Source of the DNA: an uncultured Anaerolineae bacterium
GTDB taxonomy: Bacteria > Chloroflexota > Anaerolineae > Aggregatilineales > Phototrophicaceae
Direction: 5' to 3'
DNA: 64,000 bases
Assembly (NCBI GenBank): GCA_934216615.1
Contig: CAKQCB010000001.1
Location: forward strand, 620,001 to 684,000
In this document: in pieces, positions 1 to 8,717 of the stretch
Position numbering within the stretch: position 1 is the first letter of the stretch
How the letters are laid out: the number at the start of each line of letters is the position of its first letter
Program-made: the position numbers and the translations under genes
The notes under the pieces: model-generated
What the model was told of the DNA's origin: nothing
What the model saw: the letters and a program-made list of their open reading frames with translations, nothing else
Databases searched by the model: none

Positions 1-559
1 TATATTGATGACCGTATTGAATCAAATGTTGAGCAGCGGTATACCCACCCTCTTTATCATCCGTATTCACACAGTTGATCGTCGAATGGACTAACTTGTT
101 ATCCACCAACACAATCGGGATGCCTGTTGCGCGCATAGCCAAAATAAAATCTGTGGGGATGTCTGGCCCTGCGAGGATCATGCCATCGACACGGCGCTCA
201 CGTACAAAGCGAAAATCGCTCGGGGCACTCAAAATTTCAGGCGTCAGTGTGCCAATTGCAACATGATATTCAGTTCCAGCAGAAGCGTGTTCAACCCCTT
301 GCAAGACTTGACCATAAAAGGGATCGGTCTGCGCTGACAAATGATCTGGTTTTGTGCGTACAAAAAAACCGAGGGTGAATGTTTGGGACGTTGCTAAACC
401 GCGCGCAATGATATTGGGTACATAGTTCAGTTCCTGCGCACGAAGCAATATCTTTTCACGCAAAGCCTTACTCACACCCGGACGGTCATTCAGCGCCCGT
501 GAAACGGTGGCCCCAGAAACATTTAAATCAATTGCTATTTGCTCAATAATGCTAGTCAT
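1..559 (-). CDS. LacI-family transcriptional regulator (C-terminus cut by window edge)
   Basis: The first 186 codons of a LacI/GalR repressor, running off the left edge. The N-terminus has the family helix-turn-helix (IAIDLNVSGATVSRALNDRP), followed by the start of the sugar-binding domain (GLATSQTFTLGFFVRTKPD, then a DGMILAGPD stretch). The ATG at 559-557 opens directly at the HTH. The gene is divergent from the glycan genes starting at 659, and a perfect palindrome with a central CG lies between them, so it probably represses that unit and perhaps itself. The ligand is unknown; a sugar released by the GH130 enzyme or the sialidase would fit the context. Confidence 0.93.
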   Translation of the reverse strand, partial: MTSIIEQIAIDLNVSGATVSRALNDRPGVSKALREKILLRAQELNYVPNIIARGLATSQTFTLGFFVRTKPDHLSAQTDPFYGQVLQGVEHASAGTEYHVAIGTLTPEILSAPSDFRFVRERRVDGMILAGPDIPTDFILAMRATGIPIVLVDNKLVHSTINCVNTDDKEGGYTAAQHLIQYGHQY

Positions 560-584
560 TGCAAAATAGTCTTTAAAGTATAAT

Positions 585-604
585 TTACGTAAGCGCTTAC
601 GTAA
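585..604. promoter_or_regulatory. LacI-type operator, 20-bp perfect palindrome
   Basis: TTACGTAAGCGCTTACGTAA is identical to its reverse complement and has the central CpG typical of LacI-family operators. It lies between the divergent LacI gene and the 659 gene. It directly follows a TATAAT at 579-584 that could be a plus-strand -10 element, so a bound repressor would cover the start point. The -35 match is weak. Confidence 0.75.
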
Positions 605-658
605 GCGTAACGCAATCAGAAAAACTTTGTCAAGAATCTTTGGGCAAACTAACCAACA

Positions 659-2752
659 GTGAGTATTTCATTGAATATTGAGAGTGATCATTTACGCGTT
701 GTATTAGGAAAATACGGGTTTCATGTGCAGACGTATCACGCAGGGGAATGGCAGGATACGACAACGGCTGTTTCATCTGCGTTTGGAGGGTTAACCCCTA
801 GCGAACAAACGCAAACGGGATATAGAGGTGCTGGCGATGGGTTTGAATGGGAAAGTCACTTTAGCCCAAAGTATTCGGGAATTCTCATTCAAACGAGGCT
901 AAGTGTACGCAAGGCTGTTAAACTCAACCCTTCGATGATCTTATGGCTTCATCAACTGGATGATATGGAAGACCGTCAAGCGCACACGTGGCGACAAACG
1001 ATTTTGCGCGCGCCATCCCTCAACGCAACTGGTTTAGGGGGTAATGATCTGCCTGCCTGTTATCTCTACGATCACGCAGGGCACACCGAAACGATCTGTT
1101 ATTACCCGCCTGATCAATTTGCTTGGACAGCGCGACGTTTTGGAGACTTTCAAATGCGTGAAGTCTTTCGCTATCATCCTGATGCGCGTTATGGACTCGG
1201 CCTAACACCCATCACGACGGAAGCCGAATTTGAATTTCCTGTAGGCGAACATCATTTTGAGTGGTGGTTTACACAGAAAAAGCGCGATACCATCCCCACC
1301 GCATGGGAAGCTCAAACAGCGCTGATCGAAGCGCTTGACCCGCATCTCGACCCAACGCCAACCCTCATTGACGGGGCGATACCTTGGTCAGAAATGGCAA
1401 AAAACACACAGTCCGATTTAAAAGAAGAGGCGTGTTGGCTCACCGTGAACGGCGTGAAGGGGTTACGTGCCTATGTCAAAGGCAGTTCAGCCGTAGGTCG
1501 TGACCATGATCGCGGGTTTGAATTGATGACCCAGCTCGACGTTTTACACCCGCTGTTGTTATGGTCACATATGAGCGGACATTCGGCTGACCCGCTCATC
1601 GTGGATCGGTTATTGAAAACACTTCCAGAGTTTGATCGCCCACTCCATCATTTTGTCGCCAATGGCTTTCCCGCCAAAGAAGATGACACCTACATGGATA
1701 CGTGGTACTTCCTTGAAAACGCGCTGATCAAACTGCCGTGGGTGGCTCATCTCACCCAAAATTCGACACTCCAAGCGATGTTTCTCTCCGCGTTAAAAGG
1801 CGCGCAAGAACTTGCACACCACTCGAATTATATTTTTCCGCTCTTTGCCGACGCGCAAGATTGGAAGATGCGCGGTGGGTTGCTAAACCCAAGTGTCGGG
1901 GGACTCTATGCGGCGGGCTGTGTGCTAGGTTGGCAGATCACACAAGATGAACTGTGGTTACAAGAAGCATCCGAAACATTACAGACGTTTCATCGTTTGC
2001 CCACTCAGTCACTGACGCACGAACCGCAACAACTCGCATTAGGGGCGGCGGCCGCTCAATATTTAGCCAACGTGGATATCCCGCTCAAATATACGAGCAA
2101 GGGGTCACAAATCGCGGTTGATCTTGTGCAATTGTCCCTGCGAATGGGGTATTGGGGGCGTGATGCAAACATTGACTTGTATGATCCCAGAGGGATGTTT
2201 CAGGCGTGTGCGTCGTTAAGTTACCCCGCATATAAAGAAAATGTTGAAACGCTGTTCACATGGCCCGAGCTTCTTAAAGCAGGACAAAAAAGTGCGTTTA
2301 CGCCCTCACTCACCCGTCTGATGGCAAAATTCATCAACCTTGCACGTTGTCACAATTACGCTTTTTTTGATCCGTACCTTCCTGAAGCATTACGTCACGG
2401 CCCATGTCCGTATATTCCGTATGAAGACCTCGCTACTTCAGAATTTCCGCACAGCGCTACGTTAGGTAAAGAATTATATGGCGCGGGTGAAGTCTTTTGG
2501 AGCGCACTGATGTTCGATGCGTTAGGCACGGTGCAAAATGCGCCGGATACGTTATGTCTCTCGCTCAATATTCCGATGTTAGATTTGTCGGCGGTTCAGC
2601 CAACACAACAATTTAGACCTGAAAAGCTGGATTTCCTTGTTTACAATCCCACATCACAAGGGAAAAGCATTACGGTTACAACATCCATCGGTTCTTCTAG
2701 CACATGGATCGATGTTTTTGATTATTCATACTGCTCAATTTATTCAACATAA
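659..2752 (+). CDS. Uncharacterised 697-aa protein of a glycan-utilisation locus
   Basis: I do not recognise the family. The protein has no signal peptide or membrane segment. The N-terminal 220 residues look beta-rich (EFEFPVGEHHFEWWFTQKKRD). The middle and C-terminal parts are helical with many Trp/Tyr and small-residue stretches (QLALGAAAAQYLANVD, GKELYGAGEVFWSALMFDALG), which resembles a helical-toroid glycosidase or lyase. It starts with GTG at 659 and no clear ribosome binding site is visible. It is the first gene after the LacI operator and lies 12 bp before a GH130 gene, so a role in carbohydrate breakdown is likely but only inferred from position. Confidence 0.7.
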   Translation: MSISLNIESDHLRVVLGKYGFHVQTYHAGEWQDTTTAVSSAFGGLTPSEQTQTGYRGAGDGFEWESHFSPKYSGILIQTRLSVRKAVKLNPSMILWLHQLDDMEDRQAHTWRQTILRAPSLNATGLGGNDLPACYLYDHAGHTETICYYPPDQFAWTARRFGDFQMREVFRYHPDARYGLGLTPITTEAEFEFPVGEHHFEWWFTQKKRDTIPTAWEAQTALIEALDPHLDPTPTLIDGAIPWSEMAKNTQSDLKEEACWLTVNGVKGLRAYVKGSSAVGRDHDRGFELMTQLDVLHPLLLWSHMSGHSADPLIVDRLLKTLPEFDRPLHHFVANGFPAKEDDTYMDTWYFLENALIKLPWVAHLTQNSTLQAMFLSALKGAQELAHHSNYIFPLFADAQDWKMRGGLLNPSVGGLYAAGCVLGWQITQDELWLQEASETLQTFHRLPTQSLTHEPQQLALGAAAAQYLANVDIPLKYTSKGSQIAVDLVQLSLRMGYWGRDANIDLYDPRGMFQACASLSYPAYKENVETLFTWPELLKAGQKSAFTPSLTRLMAKFINLARCHNYAFFDPYLPEALRHGPCPYIPYEDLATSEFPHSATLGKELYGAGEVFWSALMFDALGTVQNAPDTLCLSLNIPMLDLSAVQPTQQFRPEKLDFLVYNPTSQGKSITVTTSIGSSSTWIDVFDYSYCSIYST

Positions 2753-2764
2753 GGTTAATTTCGA

Positions 2765-3808
2765 ATGTTCTCTCGTCATCCTGCGAATCCCATTATTACC
2801 CCAAAAAGTATTCAACCTTCTCAAGACGGCTATGAAGTCATCGGCACATTTAATACAGGGGTCACCGTCTACCAAGATGAAATCATTTTATTGATCCGCG
2901 TCGCTGAACGTCCGATCAACCCGAACAAAGATCAAGTGCTTGCCCCGCACCTGAATACAAAAAATGAGCTGACGGTCACACGTTTTCAACGCAGTGATTG
3001 GCGTTTTGATTTTAGCGATTCGCGCATCATCCAAAACAAACAAACTGATGAATTGTTCCTCACCAGCATGAGCCACCTGCGTATTGGGCGCAGTAAAAAT
3101 GGCGTGGATTTTGAAATCTCACCGATACCGTGGATCAAGCCCTCAATTGAAGAAGAAAGTTTTGGCATTGAAGATGCCCGCATCACCTTGATTGGGGATA
3201 CGTATTACATCAACTATTCTTCTATCAGCCCGAATGGGGTGGCAACTGGGTTGGTTTCAACCACCGATTTTGTGAACATCACCCGTCACGGCATCATCTT
3301 CCCCCCCGCAAACCGTGATGTCACATTTTTCTCCGAAAAAATCAATGGAAAGTATGTGTGTTATCACCGTCCTATGCCGGGGATGTTCGGCGGTTACAAT
3401 ATCTGGACTGCATCTTCGCCTGACATGGTGCATTGGGGTGAACACCGCGCGGTCTTAACAGCCAATACCGAAGGTTGGGAATCGGGCAGAGTGGGCGGGG
3501 GTGCACCCCCTTTAAAGACACAATACGGCTGGCTTTCGATTTATCACGCCGCAGATAAAAATGACCGTTATTGTCTAGGCGCATACCTCTCTTCTTTTGA
3601 TGACCCTGCGCACATCATCGGGCGTTCCTTAGACCCCATCTTCACCCCAGAAGCAAGTTATGAAGTGAACGGCTTCTTTGGGAATGTGGTCTTCACCTGT
3701 GGCGCCATTTTGCAAGATGATGTCGTCAAAATGTATTATGGCGCGGCGGATGAAAGCATCGGCCTTGCTGAAGCACCGCTCTCGGTAATTTTGGCAGCGC
3801 TCAAATAA
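2765..3808 (+). CDS. GH130-family glycoside phosphorylase or hydrolase
   Basis: A 347-aa cytoplasmic five-bladed propeller enzyme of GH130, a family that cleaves beta-mannosides by phosphorolysis or, in some subgroups, hydrolysis. Family signatures are the NPI near the start, FNTGV near residue 29, FGIEDARIT (Glu136-Asp137, the expected general-acid position) and SGRVGGGAPPLKT near residue 240. Length is typical. It lies 12 bp after the 697-aa gene and is followed by a terminator, so the two form one unit. The sequence does not let me decide between phosphorylase and hydrolase or name the substrate. Confidence 0.88.
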   Translation: MFSRHPANPIITPKSIQPSQDGYEVIGTFNTGVTVYQDEIILLIRVAERPINPNKDQVLAPHLNTKNELTVTRFQRSDWRFDFSDSRIIQNKQTDELFLTSMSHLRIGRSKNGVDFEISPIPWIKPSIEEESFGIEDARITLIGDTYYINYSSISPNGVATGLVSTTDFVNITRHGIIFPPANRDVTFFSEKINGKYVCYHRPMPGMFGGYNIWTASSPDMVHWGEHRAVLTANTEGWESGRVGGGAPPLKTQYGWLSIYHAADKNDRYCLGAYLSSFDDPAHIIGRSLDPIFTPEASYEVNGFFGNVVFTCGAILQDDVVKMYYGAADESIGLAEAPLSVILAALK

Positions 3809-3810
3809 AA

Positions 3811-3850
3811 TGAGGCGGGAGACCTACTCCTGCCTCACTCACATTTTTTC
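3811..3850 (+). terminator. Rho-independent terminator after the GH130 gene
   Basis: An 11-bp stem (TGAGGCGGGAG / CTCCTGCCTCA, one G-U pair) with a 5-nt loop at 3811-3837, followed by a T run at 3845-3850. It ends the 659-3808 unit. Nothing else is visible in the rest of the gap before 4017 apart from a ribosome binding site (AAAGAGG, 4003-4009). Confidence 0.8.
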
Positions 3851-4016
3851 TTACGGCACACGATCCCCTCTCAGGCTTGCAGTTGATTCTTCAACGCAGG
3901 TCATTTTTGCTTGATGAGCCTCTCCACAAAGCCATTTTTTGAATGGTTCGCCTCATTTTGAGCTACACTACATAAAAATAAATTTTTATAGTAAGAAAGG
4001 TCAAAGAGGCAAAGCA

Positions 4017-5018
4017 ATGTATCGTATAGGTATTATTGGAGCTGGAGATTACGGGATTCAACATGCAAACGCGCTCAAAGATATTGGGAATGTTGAATTA
4101 GTTGCGGCATCGCGCACAAATGCAACTGCGCTCAAAGAATTTACAGATACGTACCAGATTGAAGGCTACACCAACTACAAAGACCTGCTTGATAACCCAG
4201 ACATCGACGTAGTCGTGATTGCAACCCCGCACCAACATCATGTTGAAATTACTGAAGCGGCCGCCCGCGCCCAAAAACATATTTTATTAGAAAAACCGAT
4301 GGCGACGACGCTTCAAGAATGTGAACGCATTTTATTTTCGACCCGTCACGCCAAAGTACAGCTCATGGTTGGGCATGTGAACCGTTTTGCTCACCCCTAC
4401 CGCGTTGCAAAACAACTGATCGAAAGCGGTGAAATTGGCGAGTTAGTGATGGGCACCGCCACCATGCAAAAGTTTTGGTTTGAACCCAACCGTCGCGATT
4501 GGCATCTAAGCCGTGCAACCGGTGGCGGGGTGTGGCTCACTGTCGGCATCCATCCGCTAGACCGTCTTACATGGCTGATGAACAGCGCGATCATCAGCGT
4601 CAGCGCACAATTTGGAACCCGTTTTCACAACCAACGCGCCGACGATGCGGGCATGGCGTTCTTGCGTTATGCCAATGGCAATTCAGGCACTATCGTCAGC
4701 GTGGGGTATGCCAACGGCGCGCCAAAGCACACGACCGAGCTTGTTGGCACCAAAGGCATGATGAATATTGATTATGTCGATGGCGTGAAGATCGGCAAAG
4801 ATGAGCAATGGCTCACCGTCCCCGAATCCGTACCGACAGGTTCATGGATGCACCAAGCGCTGGTAGACGAATGGCGCGCGTTCATCCATGCTTTGGATAC
4901 CAATACAGAACCGCCAGTCTCCGCTGAAGTGGCGCATCACATTATGAAAGCCGCATTTGCCGCCGAAATTTCTTCTGAACAGCACCGTGAAGTCCGTCTC
5001 AACGAGTTAGATGTATGA
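4017..5018 (+). CDS. Gfo/Idh/MocA-family NAD(P)-dependent oxidoreductase
   Basis: A 333-aa cytoplasmic oxidoreductase. The Rossmann motif GIIGAGDYGIQHA is at the N-terminus, the family signature EKPMATTLQE near residue 95, and a GGGVWLTVGIHPLD stretch near residue 170 that carries the catalytic His. I chose the ATG at 4017 because it sits 7 nt after AAAGAGG and starts directly at the nucleotide-binding fold; an upstream in-frame ATG at 3939 adds 26 unconserved residues. Its stop overlaps the sialidase start by 4 bp (ATGA), so the two are translationally coupled. Known members of this family include NanOx, which turns 2,7-anhydro-Neu5Ac into Neu5Ac; that role would fit here but is an inference. 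Confidence 0.9.
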   Translation: MYRIGIIGAGDYGIQHANALKDIGNVELVAASRTNATALKEFTDTYQIEGYTNYKDLLDNPDIDVVVIATPHQHHVEITEAAARAQKHILLEKPMATTLQECERILFSTRHAKVQLMVGHVNRFAHPYRVAKQLIESGEIGELVMGTATMQKFWFEPNRRDWHLSRATGGGVWLTVGIHPLDRLTWLMNSAIISVSAQFGTRFHNQRADDAGMAFLRYANGNSGTIVSVGYANGAPKHTTELVGTKGMMNIDYVDGVKIGKDEQWLTVPESVPTGSWMHQALVDEWRAFIHALDTNTEPPVSAEVAHHIMKAAFAAEISSEQHREVRLNELDV

Positions 5019-6928
5019 TTGCGCCCCTTCATCAATGGCAGTTGCATGATTTTGACCATCTACATCTGCACGCAAACCCCTATCCGCTGTTACTGCCAGA
5101 AGCCAGTGAGGGGTTTACCTTAGAGTTTTGGTTTCAGGTAAACAATGTAGAACCGCGTCAAGTGATTTTATGGGGTGAGATTGACCAGAGGCGCTTTGAA
5201 ATCGTCATTCAAGATCAGCAGATTCGGCTGGAATGGGATCGTCAAACCGTCGCCAGTCACCCTATTTCAGATGCAGGTTGGCATCGGCTTGCCTGTTCAG
5301 TCAACATGCAGAATGGAGTGGTCCATTTTCTACTCGACCAAACCAGCGCCTCGCTGACGATATCACCGCTCGCAAGCACGTTAAAAGAACTTCATATTGG
5401 CGGGTATACCGACCCCGCAGGGGGGCATTTTAATCACACCTTTGGGCGTAACTATTCGGGTCATCTCAACCAATTTAAAGTTTATGCTCAAGCATTGTCG
5501 ACCAATGATCTACTTATGGATGCCCCGCCCCGTGAGGGCACATCACCATCCCCTGAATTTTCGGTACAAGCCTCGACGTGGTCAGCCCCGAACAACATCA
5601 CCTTTAGCGTAGATAACGCGCAAACTCAAAACACCTATTATTGGGATTTTGGCGACGGCACGCGCGGTTATGGAGCACACGTTGATCATGTCTATGACTA
5701 TGCGGGCGACTATTCCATACAGTTAACTCAACTTTCTGCATGGCACGACGTGAAACAGATAGAAAAAACGATCACGTTACAAGGCGAGCAGAATCCATTT
5801 TCTTTCATACCCGTATTCAGCTTAGAGCAAGAGGGATACGCCTGTTATCGAATCCCCGCCATCGTCCGCGCGCTCAATGGTGACCTCATCGCTTTTGCGG
5901 AAGGTCGCTTAGAAAGCTGTAGCGACTCGACCGCCACCATCCATGCTGTGTGTAAACGAAGTACAGATGATGGGAAAACGTGGCTTCCGCTTCAAGTCAT
6001 GGGACAAATCCCCGACTTTGCGGTGATGAACATCTCGCCGGTTGTGGATGAGGTTTATCACACAGGGAAAATCGTCGTGGTCTTTCGCGCAACCAGCCAT
6101 TCTGAATGGGATATTGCAAATGGCGTCGGGCTGAGTCGCGCGATGTGTGTCGAGAGTGACGATCACGGCCAGACATGGAGTGAACCGCGCGACATCACCG
6201 AACATATACACAGACCCTACCAGCCCGAATATGCCTCACAATTTCCAGCGGCGGGAAAGCCTGAAAACGAAGCATTGGATTGGCGGATTCAAACGCCCAC
6301 ATTAGGACATTCAATTCAGCTTCAACGCGGGGAAAAGCGCGGACGGTTCGTTTTTGCGGGCACGATCACCCAAGGGCAAACGAGCGTTTTCAACTCACAA
6401 AATTATATTTTCTGGAGCGACGATCTGGGAAAAACGTGGCACATTGGAGGCGTGATTCCTCGTCTTGGGCTGAATGAAGCAACCTTGGTCGAACGGCTAG
6501 ACGGGTCTTTGCTCATCAACACCCGCGCCTACACCCACGAAAAAGCGGATGGTTACCGCGCCATCACCGAAGTTTTTTTGGGTGACGATGATCAGATCAT
6601 CGTGGGTGAAACCTACGCTGATCAAACATTGATTGACCCCGCCGTTCAAGCCGGATTGCTTCGTTATTCATGGCCGAACGAACACCCTGCCTCTGGATAT
6701 ATGTTGTTCACCAACCCCGCCCATCCCCTCTCACGGGTGAATTTGACCATCCGCTTGAGCGACGATGAAGGCAAAACATGGAAATATAGCAAGGTCATCA
6801 CGCGGGATGCTGCATCCTATAGTGATATTGTGCGAACCCAAACAGGGGATATTGGCGTGTTATTCGAACGGGGGAACTCAGGCGGAATTGTCTTTGTGAA
6901 GTTTCCGCTGAGCGTCATCACAGGGTAA
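5015..6928 (+). CDS. Sialidase (BNR/Asp-box type) with LamG-like and PKD domains
   Basis: A 637-aa protein with three parts: a LamG/concanavalin-like domain (about 10-175), a PKD domain (YYWDFGDGTRGYG, about 185-245) and a six-bladed sialidase domain. The sialidase part has the RIP arginine (YRIPAIVR, Arg279), an Asp acid/base candidate in EGRLESCSD, Asp boxes (STDDGKTW, SDDHGQTW, SDDLGKTW, SDDEGKTW), the nucleophile Tyr602 (AASYSDIV) and Glu618 (VLFE). All expected catalytic positions seem present. No signal peptide is visible, which is odd for an enzyme with LamG and PKD modules and suggests cytoplasmic action or a non-classical export route. Whether it is hydrolytic or forms 2,7-anhydro-Neu5Ac cannot be read from the sequence. 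Confidence 0.9.
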   Translation: MIAPLHQWQLHDFDHLHLHANPYPLLLPEASEGFTLEFWFQVNNVEPRQVILWGEIDQRRFEIVIQDQQIRLEWDRQTVASHPISDAGWHRLACSVNMQNGVVHFLLDQTSASLTISPLASTLKELHIGGYTDPAGGHFNHTFGRNYSGHLNQFKVYAQALSTNDLLMDAPPREGTSPSPEFSVQASTWSAPNNITFSVDNAQTQNTYYWDFGDGTRGYGAHVDHVYDYAGDYSIQLTQLSAWHDVKQIEKTITLQGEQNPFSFIPVFSLEQEGYACYRIPAIVRALNGDLIAFAEGRLESCSDSTATIHAVCKRSTDDGKTWLPLQVMGQIPDFAVMNISPVVDEVYHTGKIVVVFRATSHSEWDIANGVGLSRAMCVESDDHGQTWSEPRDITEHIHRPYQPEYASQFPAAGKPENEALDWRIQTPTLGHSIQLQRGEKRGRFVFAGTITQGQTSVFNSQNYIFWSDDLGKTWHIGGVIPRLGLNEATLVERLDGSLLINTRAYTHEKADGYRAITEVFLGDDDQIIVGETYADQTLIDPAVQAGLLRYSWPNEHPASGYMLFTNPAHPLSRVNLTIRLSDDEGKTWKYSKVITRDAASYSDIVRTQTGDIGVLFERGNSGGIVFVKFPLSVITG

Positions 6929-6929
6929 A

Positions 6930-6958
6930 ATTACAGGGGAATTGAGTTCCCCTGTAAT
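6930..6958. terminator. Bidirectional terminator between convergent units
   Basis: A perfect 12-bp stem (ATTACAGGGGAA / TTCCCCTGTAAT) with a 5-nt loop, between the stop codons of the plus-strand sialidase (6928) and the minus-strand lyase (6966). Short T runs follow on both strands, so it can serve both. Confidence 0.8.
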
Positions 6959-6965
6959 ATCTGTT

Positions 6966-7853
6966 TTAAAGCGCTACAAATTCTTCAAAGTCTGTTTCGC
7001 GTAAACTGGCGAACAATTTTGTTTTCGCTTCTTCGCTCAAGGCAAGATTGGGCAAGCGGGGCGCGCCACATTCAAAACCAAGATGATTCAACACACTCAC
7101 CAATGCGCCAGAGAACCCGACTTGAATCATCGCATAGGTGATCTTGTTCGCGCGCACTTGCAAATCTTGCGCTTTGGCATGATCCCCTGCGTTGACCGCA
7201 TCGCGGATTTCGCGATACACGTTGGGCATAAAGTTCAAGGTTGAGCCGATGCACCCTTGTACGCCCATCATCACTGCGTATGCGGATTCTTCATCCATGC
7301 CAGAGAAGGTGATCCAGTTTTCACCGCCCAAGTCCATCACATTACGCATTTCGAACATGTTTGGCCCCGTGTATTTTGCGCCAACCAAATTTGGAACTTG
7401 CAAAAGCTGGCTCACCACCGCAACGGGGTCTAACTGCGGGTTCAAAATGTACGAGAAGAAAGGCAGATCAGGCACGCTTGCGGCCAACGCCTTATAGTAA
7501 CTGACGACGGAGGCAACCGAGTTATAGAGCGGTGGCATGATGCTCGCAAACCCATTGGCGCCATGTTCAGCGGCATGTCGCGCTAACGTTTGAGCGTCGG
7601 CCAAAGAAACAGCACCGACATGCGCGATGATCGGAACTTGCCCATTGACCACTTCTAAAACGCGCTCGGTCATCTTTTGACGGTCGGCCACCGTCATATA
7701 AATACCTTCGCCCGTCGTCCCGCCGATGTAAAACCCATCCACGTTTTTAGACAAATGATATTCCACGATACGGGTTAAAACGGGCAGATTGACTTCACCA
7801 TGGGCATCGGTGGGAGTAACTAACGCAGGGTAAATCCCCTGAAAGACAACCAT
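6966..7853 (-). CDS. DapA/NanA-family aldolase, probably N-acetylneuraminate lyase
   Basis: A 295-aa TIM-barrel class I aldolase. It has GGTTGEG (44-50), a conserved Tyr at 135 (FFSYILN) and the Schiff-base Lys160 (LVGAKYTGP). The later stretch SGMDEESAYAVMMGVQGCIGSTLNFMP resembles the GYDE...GADGAIGSTYN pattern of sialate lyases more than that of dihydrodipicolinate synthases. It would cleave Neu5Ac to N-acetylmannosamine and pyruvate. The gene starts 1 bp after the upstream aldolase stop and faces a sialidase across a shared terminator, which supports the sialate role. No nanE or nanK is in the window. Confidence 0.82.
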   Translation of the reverse strand: MVVFQGIYPALVTPTDAHGEVNLPVLTRIVEYHLSKNVDGFYIGGTTGEGIYMTVADRQKMTERVLEVVNGQVPIIAHVGAVSLADAQTLARHAAEHGANGFASIMPPLYNSVASVVSYYKALAASVPDLPFFSYILNPQLDPVAVVSQLLQVPNLVGAKYTGPNMFEMRNVMDLGGENWITFSGMDEESAYAVMMGVQGCIGSTLNFMPNVYREIRDAVNAGDHAKAQDLQVRANKITYAMIQVGFSGALVSVLNHLGFECGAPRLPNLALSEEAKTKLFASLRETDFEEFVAL

Positions 7854-7854
7854 A

Positions 7855-8706
7855 TTATTCGCCTGCCTTTAAATGAACATGGCCGGATGAGCCAATGTCA
7901 TCTGCTTCAATTGTCGATTTAAAGCCATCAAATTCTTCACGAATGTGATGTAACTCAGTCTGAATACCGCGTGCTACGAACAACGTATCGCCCCGATAGC
8001 TGATGAAGTTGAAGCCTTTGCGAATCCAATCTTTCGCCCAGTCCACCGAACCGCTGATGAAGTGCATCCCTACCCCAACCTGATGTTCTTGGCAGATCGC
8101 GATGACTTTTTCAAGGGTTTCGACAAACAACGGGTGATCGTATTGTTCGGGAATACCATGCGAAATTGACAAGTCGTGCGGGCCAATCATCACCGCATCC
8201 ACGCCCTTGATCTTCAACATATCAGGCAGGTTTTCCACACCCTTCGGGCTTTCAATCATGATGATTAAATTGGCGTCGGGGTTATATTGTTCCAAGTAGG
8301 CCTCGGTTTCGGCGTTCGGGAAACGCCCTTCATCCAAGACGGCAGTTAGCGCCGCGCCTTTTAACGGGCGGTATTTCACAGCGCCCAAAATCAGTTTGAC
8401 CTCTTCGACAGTTTCGACATAAGGTACGATGATGCCCTGCGCGCCCGCATCCATCCCCATCGCTGCTTGGGATGCTGAAATTTCGGGGATGCGCATAAAA
8501 GGCGCAACACCTTGAGCGGCATATGCTTGTAATGCCCAAGCGATTGTCTCACGGTTATTCGGCGCGTGTTCGCTCTCAATCCAAACAAAATCCATCCCGA
8601 CGCTCGAGAAGAATTTAGGCCAACGGGGTTGACCATACCCTTCTACAGCAAACCCATAAACGCGTTCACCTGCATGTAATTTGGCACGTATCTCTCGGCC
8701 TAACAT
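7855..8706 (-). CDS. HpcH/HpaI-family metal-dependent aldolase
   Basis: A 283-aa class II pyruvate aldolase or citrate-lyase-beta-like enzyme. It shows the N-terminal DFVWIESEHAP segment, IIVPYVETVEE in the middle, and the metal-binding Glu and Asp in LIIMIESPKG and MIGPHDLSIS. Relatives reversibly cleave 2-keto-3-deoxy sugar acids to pyruvate and an aldehyde. It is preceded by AGAGGA at good spacing and lies 11 bp after the DppC stop, so it belongs to the transporter operon. The true substrate is unknown. Confidence 0.88.
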   Translation of the reverse strand: MLGREIRAKLHAGERVYGFAVEGYGQPRWPKFFSSVGMDFVWIESEHAPNNRETIAWALQAYAAQGVAPFMRIPEISASQAAMGMDAGAQGIIVPYVETVEEVKLILGAVKYRPLKGAALTAVLDEGRFPNAETEAYLEQYNPDANLIIMIESPKGVENLPDMLKIKGVDAVMIGPHDLSISHGIPEQYDHPLFVETLEKVIAICQEHQVGVGMHFISGSVDWAKDWIRKGFNFISYRGDTLFVARGIQTELHHIREEFDGFKSTIEADDIGSSGHVHLKAGE

Positions 8707-8717
8707 GATTTCATCCT

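Noticed and set aside
659..2752. Naming the 697-aa protein as a specific glycosidase family
   Set aside because: The toroid-like look is only an impression; I could not match catalytic motifs of a defined GH or PL family.
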